Shown: one piece after another, positions 9,521-18,451 of the stretch | How positions within the stretch are numbered: position 1 is the stretch's first letter | How the letters are laid out: each line of letters starts with the position of its first letter | Origin: Neorhizobium huautlense | Lineage (GTDB): Bacteria; Pseudomonadota; Alphaproteobacteria; Rhizobiales; Rhizobiaceae | NCBI RefSeq assembly: GCF_030811685.1 | Contig: NZ_JAUSRF010000023.1 | Location: forward strand, 26,603-90,602 | Direction: 5' to 3' | Length of the DNA stretch: 64,000 nucleotides | Notes under the pieces: model-generated | What the model was told of the DNA's origin: nothing | What the model saw: only the letters and a program-made list of their open reading frames with translations | Databases searched by the model: none | Program-made: the position numbers and the translations under genes

Positions 9521-9829
9521 TCAGCCCTTCATCATATTGACGTCTTCGACCGCGATGGAGCCGCGGTTGCGGTAGAAGACCACGAGAATTGCAAGACCGA
9601 TCGCCGCTTCCGCTGCAGCAACCGTCAGAATGAAGAGCGCGAACACCTGGCCGGCGATGTCGTTGAGGAACGACGAGAAGGCCACCATGTTGAGGTTTAC
9701 CGACAAAAGGATCAGTTCGACCGACATCAGGATGATGATGACGTTCTTGCGGTTCAGGAAGATGCCGAACACGCCGATCGTGAAGAGGATGGCGCTGACC
9801 GTCAGGTAATGGGAAAGTCCGATTTCCAT
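9521..9829 (-). CDS. nuoK: NADH-quinone oxidoreductase subunit K
   Basis: Small three-helix membrane subunit of complex I, 102 residues, beginning MEIGLSHYLTVSAILFTIG. The two conserved membrane glutamates are visible in SVELILLSVNLNMVAFSS and AAAEAAIGLAILVVFYR. The frame is open further upstream to 9913, but this ATG gives the standard family length and avoids overlapping nuoJ. It lies between nuoJ (22 bases) and nuoL (7 bases). Confidence 0.97.
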   Translation of the reverse strand: MEIGLSHYLTVSAILFTIGVFGIFLNRKNVIIILMSVELILLSVNLNMVAFSSFLNDIAGQVFALFILTVAAAEAAIGLAILVVFYRNRGSIAVEDVNMMKG

Positions 9830-9851
9830 AATTTCAATCCTTGTCCCGCTC

Positions 9852-10466
9852 TCAGAGGCCCTGGCCCGACTTGACCTTGACGATCTCGACACCGGTTTCC
9901 GGCGTACGAGCAACCTGGCGGGCGATATTCTGCCGCTTGATGTTCTGGCGATGGCGCAGCGTCAGCACGATCGCGCCGATCATGGCGACGAGCAGGATGA
10001 GGCCGGCCACTTCGAAGAAGTAGACGTAATGGGTGTAAAGCACGTCACCCAGCGCTGCCGTGTTCTGGCGCTCGGCCACCGGCGGGATCGGCATGGCGAT
10101 CGACTTGGCAGCCTGCGGCGACAGGACCGAGCCACCGACCACGAGGATCAGTTCAGCGGCGACCACGAGGCCGATCAGCGCGCCGATCGGCGCATATTGC
10201 AGCACGCCCTGGCGGAACTCGGCGAAGTCGATGTCGAGCATCATGACCACGAAGAGGAAGAGAACCGCGACGGCGCCGATATAGACGACCAGAAGCAGCA
10301 TCGCCAGGAACTCGGCTCCCGTCAGCAGGAACAGGCCCGCCGAGTTGAAGAACACGAGGATCAGGAACAGCACCGAGTGAACCGGGTTTCTGGCCGACAC
10401 GACCATGACCGCCGACGCCACAGCGACGAAGGCGAAGAGATAAAAGAATATAGCGTGCAGACCCAT
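9852..10466 (-). CDS. nuoJ: NADH-quinone oxidoreductase subunit J
   Basis: Membrane subunit J of complex I (204 residues), with five hydrophobic helices in the first 165 residues and a basic cytoplasmic tail (LRHRQNIKRQNIARQVART). The block AEFLAMLLLVVYIGAVAVLF contains the pi-bulge helix conserved in this subunit. The gene starts MGLHAIFFYLFAFVAV. The 155 bases before it form the longest gap inside the nuo operon, and I found no clear promoter there. Confidence 0.96.
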   Translation of the reverse strand: MGLHAIFFYLFAFVAVASAVMVVSARNPVHSVLFLILVFFNSAGLFLLTGAEFLAMLLLVVYIGAVAVLFLFVVMMLDIDFAEFRQGVLQYAPIGALIGLVVAAELILVVGGSVLSPQAAKSIAMPIPPVAERQNTAALGDVLYTHYVYFFEVAGLILLVAMIGAIVLTLRHRQNIKRQNIARQVARTPETGVEIVKVKSGQGL

Positions 10467-10621
10467 GTTGGTGCCTTCTCGTCTTCCCCGGCAAGACCCT
10501 TGAATAAGGGCCCCTCCCCGTCGGACCTGGCGGCCGATGCCGTCCAGACTTTTTTATCCTGTTTCCCGCCGCCATCCGGCTGCGGGACATGTCAATTCAT
10601 GTTGCCTTCAATGGCACCCTA

Positions 10622-11116
10622 TCAACGATAAGGCGCGTCCAGCTGAAGGTTGCGGGCGATTTCACGCTCCCAGCGGTCGCCATTGGCGAGCAGCTTGGCC
10701 TTATCGAAATACAGCTCTTCGCGCGTCTCGGTCGAGAACTCGAAGTTCGGCCCTTCGACGATGGCATCGACCGGGCATGCTTCCTGGCAGAAACCGCAAT
10801 AGATGCATTTTACCATGTCGATGTCGTAACGCACCGTGCGGCGGGTGCCGTCATTGCGGCGCGGACCGGCTTCGATGGTGATCGCCTGAGCAGGACAGAT
10901 GGCTTCACACAGCTTGCAGGCGATGCAGCGTTCTTCGCCGTTGGGATAACGGCGCAGCGCATGTTCACCACGGAAGCGCGGAGAGACCGGGCCCTTTTCG
11001 AACGGGTAGTTGATCGTCGCCTTCTGACGGAAGAACAGATATTTGAACGTCAGCGCGAAAGCAGCGACGAATTCCTTCAGGAACAGCGAACCGACGGCTT
11101 GAGAGAGGCCTGCCAT
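10622..11116 (-). CDS. nuoI: NADH-quinone oxidoreductase subunit I
   Basis: Peripheral-arm ferredoxin-like subunit (164 residues) carrying clusters N6a and N6b on the route to quinone. Two complete four-cysteine motifs are visible: Cys64-67-70-74 (CIACKLCEAICP) and Cys104-107-110-114 (CIYCGFCQEACP). The N-terminal amphipathic helix that lies on the membrane (about residues 1-30) is present. It starts at an ATG 37 bases after nuoH. Confidence 0.97.
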   Translation of the reverse strand: MAGLSQAVGSLFLKEFVAAFALTFKYLFFRQKATINYPFEKGPVSPRFRGEHALRRYPNGEERCIACKLCEAICPAQAITIEAGPRRNDGTRRTVRYDIDMVKCIYCGFCQEACPVDAIVEGPNFEFSTETREELYFDKAKLLANGDRWEREIARNLQLDAPYR

Positions 11117-11153
11117 CTTTATTCTCCAAGTGAGCCGAGCGAGTGGTGAGCCA

Positions 11154-12200
11154 TCAGCCAGCCCAACCCGTCAGCTTCAGTACGAATGCAACAATCACCA
11201 GCATACCGAGCGAAAGCGGAAGGAAGACCTTCCAGCCGAGACGCATCAGCTGGTCGTAGCGGTAGCGCGGCACGATCGCCTTGGCCATCGCGAAACCGAA
11301 GAACACCAGGATGACCTTCAGTAGGAACCAGACGATGCCCGGAACCCAGTTGATCAGCCAGAAGTCGAACGGCGGCAACCAGCCTCCGAGGAAGAGGATC
11401 GTGGTCAGCGCGCAGATCAGCATGATGGCAGCATATTCGCTGAGCATCAGCATCATGTACGGGGCCGACGAATATTCGACCATATAACCGGCGACGAGTT
11501 CCGATTCCGCTTCCGGAAGATCGAAGGGCGGACGGTTGGTTTCAGCGAGACCCGAGATGAAGAAGATCACGAACATCGGGAACAGCGACAGCCAGTGCCA
11601 GTCGAGGAACGTGTTCGGCAGGCCGATCATCGTGCCGAGGCCGGTCTTCTGCGCGTAGACGATGTCCTGCAGGTTCAAGGAACCAACGCAGAGAAGAACG
11701 GTGACGATGACGATGCCGATCGAGACTTCGTAGGACACCATCTGTGCCGCCGAGCGCAGCGCGCCGAGGAACGGGTATTTCGAGTTCGATGCCCAGCCGG
11801 CCATGATGACGCCGTAGACTTCGAGCGAGGAGATCGCAAAAATATAGAGGATGCCGACATTGATGTTGGCGACGGCCCAGCCATCGGCAACCGGCACGAC
11901 CGCCCATGTGGCAAGCGCCAAAGTCACCGAGACCAGCGGCGCCAGGAGGAATACCACCTTGTTGGCGCCGGCCGGAATGATCGGCTCCTTCAGGACGAAC
12001 TTGATCAGGTCGGCGAACGACTGGAACAGGCCGAACGGACCAACGACGTTGGGGCCGCGGCGCAGCTGTACGTTTGCCCAGACCTTACGGTCGGCAAGAA
12101 GGATGAAGGCGATAAAGACCAGAAGGCAGACCAGCGTCAGCAGCGAGTGCCCGACAATGATCAGGGCCGGCCAGATATAGGTCCAGAAGAAAGTATCCAT
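11154..12200 (-). CDS. nuoH: NADH-quinone oxidoreductase subunit H
   Basis: Membrane subunit that forms the quinone chamber with NuoB and NuoD (348 residues, eight to nine helices). Conserved loops are visible: VQLRRGPNVVGPFGLFQSFA in loop 1 and AETNRPPFDLPEAESELVAG in the acidic loop connecting to the E-channel. The ATG at 12200 (MDTFFWTYIWPALII) is used; an upstream in-frame ATG-like start would intrude into nuoG. It starts 10 bases beyond the nuoG stop. Confidence 0.97.
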   Translation of the reverse strand: MDTFFWTYIWPALIIVGHSLLTLVCLLVFIAFILLADRKVWANVQLRRGPNVVGPFGLFQSFADLIKFVLKEPIIPAGANKVVFLLAPLVSVTLALATWAVVPVADGWAVANINVGILYIFAISSLEVYGVIMAGWASNSKYPFLGALRSAAQMVSYEVSIGIVIVTVLLCVGSLNLQDIVYAQKTGLGTMIGLPNTFLDWHWLSLFPMFVIFFISGLAETNRPPFDLPEAESELVAGYMVEYSSAPYMMLMLSEYAAIMLICALTTILFLGGWLPPFDFWLINWVPGIVWFLLKVILVFFGFAMAKAIVPRYRYDQLMRLGWKVFLPLSLGMLVIVAFVLKLTGWAG

Positions 12201-12210
12201 TGTCCTGCCC

Positions 12211-14292
12211 TTACTCCGCCGCAACCTGGAAGTTGTTGCGGGCCAATGCCGAGCACTCTGCCATGACGGCGGAAGCGCGGGCGATTGGGTTCGTCAAATA
12301 GAAGTCCTTGACCGACGACACGAAGGCCGCCTTGTCGGCGCGGCCACCGGCCTGCGAAAGCTTTGCGACCTGATCGCCGGTGCCGACTGCCACTTCGTCG
12401 AGTTCGGCGAAATGCGGGAATTCGGCATAAAGCTTGGAGCGCAGCGCAGACAGGCTATCGAACGGCAGCTTGTGGCCGAGAACGTCGGACAGCGCGCGCA
12501 AGATCGCCCAGTCTTCGCGGGCCTCGCCCGGGGCGAAGCCAGCGCGGTTGCCCATCTGGACGCGACCTTCGAGGTTGACCCAGGTGCCCGACTTTTCGGT
12601 ATAGGCTGCAGCCGGCAGGATGACGTCGGCGGCATGTGCACCGGCATCGCCATGGCTGCCGATATAGACGGTGAACTTTGCGCCCTTGTCGGCCGCCGAG
12701 AACTCGTCAGCGCCGAGCAGGAAGAGCACGTCCATCGACTTCAGCATTTCGGCTGCGTTGACGCCGTTCTTGCCCGGTACGAAACCGAGGTCGAGGCCGC
12801 CGACGCGCGAGGCTGCGGTGTGGAGAACGCCAAAACCGTTCCAGTCTTCCGTGACGGCACCAACCGTTGCAGCAAGACGGGCGGCCAGTGCCAGAATGGC
12901 TGCACCATCAGCGCGGGCAACAGCGCCCGGACCAACGATGATCATCGGGTTCTTGGCGGCGGTCAGCTTGTCGATGAAGGCATTGCCGTTTTCGACGAGG
13001 TCGGTCAGCGTGTCCGGACCGGCACCGAGATATTCGTAATCCCAACGCATTTCGCCGGCTTCGCCGATCAGGCCGATCGGGAAATTGCCGCGACGGAAAC
13101 GCTTGCGGATGCGGGCGTTAAGAACAGCGGCTTCATAACGCGGGTTGGAACCCACGATCAACAAAGCGTCAGCCTTTTCAATGCCTTCAATCGTCGGGTT
13201 AAAGATGTAGCTTGCACGGCCGAGAGACGGGTCGAAGGCCGAACCATCCTGGCGACAATCGATGTTTTCCGAACCGAGCGAGGCGATCAGCGACTTCAGA
13301 GCGTACATCTCTTCGACGGACGCGAGATCGCCAGCGATGGCGCCGATCTTGTTGCCCGAACTGGCCGAAACCGCGCCCTTGATGGCGGCAAAGGCTTCAC
13401 CCCAGGACGCTGCCTGAAGACGGCCGTCGCGGCGCACGTAAGGACGGTCGAGACGCTGGGTCTTGAGGCCATCCCAGATGAAGCGTGTCTTGTCAGAAAT
13501 CCACTCTTCGTTCACGGCCTCGTTGACACGCGGCATGATGCGCATGACTTCGCGGCCACGCGTATCGACGCGGATGGCAGAACCGACGGCATCCATCACG
13601 TCGATGGATTCGGTCTTGTTCAGTTCCCACGGACGGGCAGTGAAGGCGAACGGCTTGGAGGTGAGCGCGCCGACCGGGCAGAGGTCAACGACGTTGCCCT
13701 GCAGCTCGGAGGTCATCGCCTGCTCGAGATAGGTGGTGATTTCGGCATCTTCGCCACGGCCGATCAGGCCAAGCTCGGAAATGCCGCCGACTTCGGTGGT
13801 GAAGCGGACGCAACGCGTGCAGTGAATGCAGCGGTTCATCACGGTCTTGACGAGCGGGCCGATATACTTGTCTTCGACGGCGCGCTTGTTTTCGGTGTAG
13901 CGCGAACTGTCGATACCGAAGGCCATGGCCTGGTCCTGCAGATCGCATTCACCGCCCTGGTCGCAGATCGGGCAATCCAGCGGGTGGTTGATCAGCAGGA
14001 ATTCCATCACGCCTTCGCGGGCCTTCTTGACCATCGGCGTGTTGGTGAAGACTTCCGGAAGCTCGCCGTTCGGGCCGCCGCGGATATCGCGCACGCCCAT
14101 GGCGCAGGATGCTGCCGGCTTCGGCGGGCCACCCTTTACCTCGACCAGACACATGCGGCAGTTGCCGGCGACAGACAGACGTTCGTGGAAACAGAAACGC
14201 GGCACTTCGGCACCTGCCTCCTCGCATGCCTGCAGCAGCGTGAAGTGGTCCGGAACCTCGATTTCCTTGCCGTCAACCTTGAGCTTCGTCAT
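12211..14292 (-). CDS. nuoG: NADH-quinone oxidoreductase subunit G
   Basis: Largest peripheral subunit of complex I (693 residues). The N-terminal 2Fe-2S domain shows CFHERLSVAGNCRMCLVEV and a further cysteine in AASCAMGV; next come the His-ligated 4Fe-4S motif HPLDCPICDQGGECDLQDQ and RCIHCTRCVRF with its distant fourth cysteine (VDLCPVGAL). The rest is the molybdopterin-oxidoreductase-like domain, which binds no cofactor in complex I. The start MTKLKVDGKEIEVPDHFTLL fits the family; longer upstream frames do not. It follows the helix-hairpin-helix gene by 2 bases. Confidence 0.97.
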   Translation of the reverse strand: MTKLKVDGKEIEVPDHFTLLQACEEAGAEVPRFCFHERLSVAGNCRMCLVEVKGGPPKPAASCAMGVRDIRGGPNGELPEVFTNTPMVKKAREGVMEFLLINHPLDCPICDQGGECDLQDQAMAFGIDSSRYTENKRAVEDKYIGPLVKTVMNRCIHCTRCVRFTTEVGGISELGLIGRGEDAEITTYLEQAMTSELQGNVVDLCPVGALTSKPFAFTARPWELNKTESIDVMDAVGSAIRVDTRGREVMRIMPRVNEAVNEEWISDKTRFIWDGLKTQRLDRPYVRRDGRLQAASWGEAFAAIKGAVSASSGNKIGAIAGDLASVEEMYALKSLIASLGSENIDCRQDGSAFDPSLGRASYIFNPTIEGIEKADALLIVGSNPRYEAAVLNARIRKRFRRGNFPIGLIGEAGEMRWDYEYLGAGPDTLTDLVENGNAFIDKLTAAKNPMIIVGPGAVARADGAAILALAARLAATVGAVTEDWNGFGVLHTAASRVGGLDLGFVPGKNGVNAAEMLKSMDVLFLLGADEFSAADKGAKFTVYIGSHGDAGAHAADVILPAAAYTEKSGTWVNLEGRVQMGNRAGFAPGEAREDWAILRALSDVLGHKLPFDSLSALRSKLYAEFPHFAELDEVAVGTGDQVAKLSQAGGRADKAAFVSSVKDFYLTNPIARASAVMAECSALARNNFQVAAE

Positions 14293-14294
14293 CG

Positions 14295-14906
14295 TTACGT
14301 CCTGTTTTTCCGTCCGCCGGTCTTGCGGGCCGCAGCCCTGACCGGTGGCAATTCCTGTGCTGTGCCGGTGGTCAGCGCATTTGCCTGGGCCACCCAATCA
14401 TCGCGCGTCACGCGGCCATCCAGGCCGAGTTCTGCATCGACGCGGGCAGCCTCATCGGCGCTCCATCCGGCGATCTCGGAAAGGGTTGTGATACCCAGAC
14501 CGTTCAGCTTCGTCTCGATCTTGGGCCCGAGACCCGAGATCCGTTTCAAGTCATCTTTCGCTTCCGGCTGTGCAGCCTTGGCGGTTCTTGTCTTCGTGGC
14601 CGTCGGTGCCGGCGCTTCAGCCTTTTCGGCTTCGGAAGCGGCAGGCTCGCGAGCCATGTCTTCCAGCGTGCGGTGCAGACGCTGGCTGGCGTCCATGGCG
14701 TTCTGCATCATGCCGAACATCGCGGTGGCGAACTGAGTCTGCAATTCGATGCCGATCTGCGTCATTGCCGCCATGGCAGCCGCCGGATTGGCCATCATCG
14801 GGTTCAGCGTCAGCGAAGCCGGATCGAAACCGGGCCAAGCAGAGCCGAACGTCGGCTTTGCCGTCGATGCCCCCTGCCCCGCGTGTTTCTCCTCCGGCGA
14901 CGTCAT
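14295..14906 (-). CDS. Helix-hairpin-helix protein inside the nuo operon
   Basis: A 203-residue soluble protein of uncertain function between nuoF and nuoG. The N-terminal half (to about residue 90) is Ala/Met-rich and helical (ANPAAAMAAMTQIGIELQTQ), somewhat reminiscent of phasins. A charged Ala/Lys linker follows, then a helix-hairpin-helix motif (KRISGLGPKIETKLNGLGI) at about residues 118-140 and a basic tail RKTGGRKNRT. The motif suggests nucleic-acid or protein contact. It has no cysteine clusters. Spacing is 4 bases after nuoF and 2 before nuoG, so it is expressed with complex I. It is sometimes annotated as complex-I related by position only. Confidence 0.8.
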   Translation of the reverse strand: MTSPEEKHAGQGASTAKPTFGSAWPGFDPASLTLNPMMANPAAAMAAMTQIGIELQTQFATAMFGMMQNAMDASQRLHRTLEDMAREPAASEAEKAEAPAPTATKTRTAKAAQPEAKDDLKRISGLGPKIETKLNGLGITTLSEIAGWSADEAARVDAELGLDGRVTRDDWVAQANALTTGTAQELPPVRAAARKTGGRKNRT

Positions 14907-14910
14907 GACC

Positions 14911-16215
14911 TTACTCCGCAGCTTCCAGCACGGCGCCATCAGACGTCGAGCGGTAGGTGTATTCGTCGATGCGCTTTTCGATTTCCGGGCGGAAATTGCG
15001 GATCAGCCCCTGCACCGGCCACGCAGCCGCGTCGCCGAGCGCGCAGATGGTGTGGCCTTCGATCTGCTTGGTGACCTGCAGCAGCATGTCGATTTCGCGC
15101 TTCTGGGCATTGCCCTTCACCATGCGCTCCATCACGCGCCACATCCAGCCGGTGCCTTCGCGGCACGGCGTGCACTGGCCGCAGCTTTCATGCTTGAAGA
15201 AGGCCGACAGACGGGCAATCGCGCGAATGATGTCGGTGGACTTGTCCATGACGATGATCGCAGCCGTGCCGAAGGACGACTTCTTTTCGCGCATGCCGTC
15301 AAAGTCCATGATCGCGTCGCCCATGTCCTCGCCCTTGATGACCGGGCAGGATGCGCCGCCGGGAATGACGGCGAGCAGGTTATCCCAGCCGCCGCGAATG
15401 CCGCCGGCATGGGTTTCGATCAGTTCGCGGAACGGGATGCCCATGGCTTCTTCGACAGTGCACGGCTTGTTGACGTGACCGGAGATCATGAACAGCTTTG
15501 TGCCCACATTGTTCGGACGGCCGATCGACGAAAACCAGGTGGCACCGCGACGCAGGATGGTCGGGGCAACGGCGATGGACTCGACGTTGTTGACCGTGGT
15601 CGGGCAGCCGTAGAGGCCCATGTTGGCCGGGAACGGCGGCTTCAAGCGCGGCTGGCCCTTCTTGCCTTCAAGGCTTTCGAGCAGAGCGGTTTCTTCGCCG
15701 CAGATATAGGCACCCGCGCCGTGATGGACGTAGATGTCGTAATCCCAGCCGTTCTTGTTGTTCTTGCCGAGAAGGCCGGCATCGTAGCATTCGTCGATCG
15801 CGGCCTGCAGGGCTTCGCGTTCGCGCATGTATTCGCCGCGAACATAGATGTAGGCGGTGTGCGCGCCCATGGCGAAACCGGCGATCACGCAGCCTTCGAT
15901 CAGCGTATGCGGATCGTTGCGCATGATTTCACGGTCCTTGCAGGTACCGGGCTCGGATTCGTCGGCATTGACGACGAGGTAATGCGGACGGCCATCCGAT
16001 TCCTTCGGCATGAAGGACCATTTCAGGCCGGTCGGGAAGCCCGCACCACCACGACCACGAAGACCGGAGGCCTTCATCTCGTTGATGATCCAGTCACGAC
16101 CGTTTTCGATGATCTGCTTGGTGCCATCCCAATGGCCACGGCTCATGGCGCCCTTCAGGGACTTGTCCTTGAGGCCGTAGATGTTCGTAAAGATGCGATC
16201 CTGATCGTTCAACAT
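14911..16215 (-). CDS. nuoF: NADH-quinone oxidoreductase subunit F (NADH and FMN binding)
   Basis: Entry point for NADH: binds NADH, FMN and 4Fe-4S cluster N3. The 434-residue protein shows the glycine-rich FMN/NADH motif GLRGRGGAGFPTGLKW, NADESEPGTCKDRE, and the cluster motif ESCGQCTPCREGTGW plus a later cysteine. The ATG at 16215 gives the usual length; a GTG at 16221 overlapping the nuoE stop is a possible alternative. It is separated by 2 bases from nuoE. Confidence 0.97.
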   Translation of the reverse strand: MLNDQDRIFTNIYGLKDKSLKGAMSRGHWDGTKQIIENGRDWIINEMKASGLRGRGGAGFPTGLKWSFMPKESDGRPHYLVVNADESEPGTCKDREIMRNDPHTLIEGCVIAGFAMGAHTAYIYVRGEYMREREALQAAIDECYDAGLLGKNNKNGWDYDIYVHHGAGAYICGEETALLESLEGKKGQPRLKPPFPANMGLYGCPTTVNNVESIAVAPTILRRGATWFSSIGRPNNVGTKLFMISGHVNKPCTVEEAMGIPFRELIETHAGGIRGGWDNLLAVIPGGASCPVIKGEDMGDAIMDFDGMREKKSSFGTAAIIVMDKSTDIIRAIARLSAFFKHESCGQCTPCREGTGWMWRVMERMVKGNAQKREIDMLLQVTKQIEGHTICALGDAAAWPVQGLIRNFRPEIEKRIDEYTYRSTSDGAVLEAAE

Positions 16216-16217
16216 GA

Positions 16218-17144
16218 TCACGCCTCCCCTTCAGGCTTGGCTTTGCGCGTGCGCTTCGGCTTGTCTTCACCGGCAACGGCGCCTTCGGCTGCCGGAGCGC
16301 CCTCGGCCTTGCTGCCGCGCTTGGCGGCCGGCTTGGTCGAGGTCGTCGTCGATTCGCCCTTTTCGGCTTCCTTGGCGTTTTTCGCAGCAGCCTTCGGTGC
16401 GGTGACCGGGGTCTTGAGCGACTTGTCGGTTTCCGGCGCGGTATCCTTCGGATGACCTGCATCGGCCGGCGGCACGGATGCGCCTTCGGCAGCCGGGGCC
16501 GGCTTCGGATCGAGATTGGTGCGCACCGGCTTGATATCGTCGAGCAGCGTCAGAGCGCCGCCTTCAGGCGCCGACAGGTGACGGCCGTTCTGCGGGCCGA
16601 CCGGCACATCCGCGCCCTTGCCGGCTTCGAATTCGTCGATGATCTGTTCGAGGCGTTCAGGCGTCAGGTCCTCATATGCATCCTTGAAGATGATGACCAT
16701 GGGAGCGTTAACGCAGGCGCCCTGACACTCGACCTCTTCCCAGGACAGCGTGCCCTCGGCATTGGTATGGAAGGGATCGTGATGAATCTTGTGCTGACAG
16801 ACCTTGATCAGCTCATCGGAGCCGCGCAGCATGCAGGGCGTGGTTCCGCAGACCTGAATATGGGCGCGGGTACCGACAGGCTTCAGCTGGAACTGGGTGT
16901 AGAAGGTCGCCACTTCCAGCACGCGGATATACGGCATGGACAGTTTTTGGGCGACATATTCGATCGTCGCCTTGGTGACCCAGCCGTCCTGTTCCTGCGC
17001 ACGCATCAACAGCGGGATAACCGCCGACTGCTGACGTCCCTCTGGATACTTGGCGATGGTCGCAGCTTCGAACACGGTGTTTTCCGCGTTGAAGGCGAAT
17101 GAGGCAGGCTGGAACTGATCTTCGGCTAGTCGACGAACAGACAT
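16218..17144 (-). CDS. nuoE: NADH-quinone oxidoreductase subunit E with long disordered C-terminal extension
   Basis: Thioredoxin-like 2Fe-2S subunit (cluster N1a). Ligands are Cys99, Cys104, Cys140 and Cys144 (VCGTTPC and ECQGAC). The catalytic fold ends near residue 195. Residues 210-308 form a low-complexity tail rich in Ala, Pro, Lys, Thr and Glu (KTPVTAPKAAAKNAKEAEKG is one stretch) ending in a basic cluster KPKRTRKAKPEGEA. Canonical NuoE is about 160-180 residues, so this is nearly double. The tail keeps one frame and the same base composition as its neighbours. It lies 52 bases after nuoD. Confidence 0.95.
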   Translation of the reverse strand: MSVRRLAEDQFQPASFAFNAENTVFEAATIAKYPEGRQQSAVIPLLMRAQEQDGWVTKATIEYVAQKLSMPYIRVLEVATFYTQFQLKPVGTRAHIQVCGTTPCMLRGSDELIKVCQHKIHHDPFHTNAEGTLSWEEVECQGACVNAPMVIIFKDAYEDLTPERLEQIIDEFEAGKGADVPVGPQNGRHLSAPEGGALTLLDDIKPVRTNLDPKPAPAAEGASVPPADAGHPKDTAPETDKSLKTPVTAPKAAAKNAKEAEKGESTTTSTKPAAKRGSKAEGAPAAEGAVAGEDKPKRTRKAKPEGEA

Positions 17145-17196
17145 TTTACATCACGTCCTATTCAATACATTGCAATCATGGTCGGGAGCGAACGCA

Positions 17197-18387
17197 TCAG
17201 CGGTCCACCTCCCCGAACACGATATCGAGCGAACCGAGGATTGCCGTGACGTCGGCCAGCTGGTGGCCTGTCGACATGTAATCCATGGCCTGAAGATGCG
17301 CGAAACCGGGAGCGCGCAGCTTGCAGCGGTATGGCTTGTTGGAACCGTCGGCGACGAGATAGACGCCGAATTCGCCCTTCGGCGCTTCGACGGCTGCGTA
17401 AACTTCGCCCGGCGGCACGTGGAAACCTTCGGTATAGAGCTTGAAGTGGTGGATGAGCGCTTCCATCGAACGCTTCATCTCGCCGCGCTTGGGCGGAACC
17501 ACCTTGCCGTCCGTTGCCGAGATCGGGCCGGTCTTGGCATCACCGAGCAGGCGGGCAACGCACTGCTTCATGATCTTCACCGATTCGCGCATTTCGGCCA
17601 TGCGGACGAGGTAACGATCGAAACAGTCACCGTTCTTGCCGATCGGAATGTCGAAATCGAGCTCGGCATAACATTCGTAAGGCTGCGACTTGCGCAGGTC
17701 CCAGGCAGCGCCCGAACCACGCACCATGACGCCCGACATGCTCCAGTTCCACGCGTCTTCCAGCGAGATCACGCCGATATCGACGTTACGCTGCTTGAAG
17801 ATGCGGTTGCCGGTGAGCAGGCCTTCGATATCGTCGAGAACCTTGATGAACGGATCACACCAGGCGCCGATATCTTCCACCAGCTGCTGCGGCAGGTCCT
17901 GATGGACGCCACCCGGGCGGAAATAAGCTGCGTGCATACGGGCGCCACAGGCGCGCTCGTAAAAGATCATCAGCTTTTCGCGCTCTTCGAAACCCCAGAC
18001 CGGCGGCGTCATGGCGCCGACGTCCATGGCCTGGGTCGTGACGTTCATGATGTGCGACAGGATACGGCCGATTTCCGAATAGAGAACGCGGATCAGCTGA
18101 CCGCGGCTCGGCACCTGCAGCCCCAGCAGCTTTTCGATGGCCAGACAGTAGGCATGCTCCTGGTTCATCGGCGCGACATAGTCGAGACGGTCCAGATAAG
18201 GCAGTGCCTGCAGATAGGTCTTGGTTTCCATCAGCTTTTCGGTGCCGCGATGCAGCAGACCGATATGCGGATCGACGCGCTCCACGATTTCGCCATCGAG
18301 TTCGAGCACAAGACGCAGAACGCCGTGCGCGGACGGATGCTCCGGGCCAAAGTTGATCGTGAAATTGCGGACGTTATGTTCAGTCAT
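17197..18387 (-). CDS. nuoD: NADH-quinone oxidoreductase subunit D
   Basis: The 49 kDa subunit, related to the NiFe-hydrogenase large subunit; it lines the quinone pocket. The 396-residue product starts MTEHNVRNFTINFGPEHPSA, which holds the quinone-loop histidines. RACGARMHAAYFRPGG and the C-terminal LGSLDIVFGEVDR are further family blocks. The frame continues upstream to 18777 inside nuoC, but that part does not resemble NuoD. A 64-base gap separates it from nuoC and contains a hairpin. Confidence 0.97.
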   Translation of the reverse strand: MTEHNVRNFTINFGPEHPSAHGVLRLVLELDGEIVERVDPHIGLLHRGTEKLMETKTYLQALPYLDRLDYVAPMNQEHAYCLAIEKLLGLQVPSRGQLIRVLYSEIGRILSHIMNVTTQAMDVGAMTPPVWGFEEREKLMIFYERACGARMHAAYFRPGGVHQDLPQQLVEDIGAWCDPFIKVLDDIEGLLTGNRIFKQRNVDIGVISLEDAWNWSMSGVMVRGSGAAWDLRKSQPYECYAELDFDIPIGKNGDCFDRYLVRMAEMRESVKIMKQCVARLLGDAKTGPISATDGKVVPPKRGEMKRSMEALIHHFKLYTEGFHVPPGEVYAAVEAPKGEFGVYLVADGSNKPYRCKLRAPGFAHLQAMDYMSTGHQLADVTAILGSLDIVFGEVDR

Positions 18388-18451
18388 TGTGCGCTCCACG
18401 CCGTCAGGCGAATGGCGAATGGCGAGAGGAGCCCGAAGGGCCCCACCCATT
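18388..18451 (-). repeat. Hairpin and TTCGCC repeats between nuoC and nuoD
   Basis: On the minus strand the gap holds GGGGCCCTTCGGGCTCC, which can fold into a short GC stem, followed by two tandem ATTCGCC units. Similar TTCGCC-rich intergenic tracts occur in Agrobacterium-like genomes. It could affect mRNA stability between the two genes, but there is no U-tract to make it a terminator. Confidence 0.45.
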
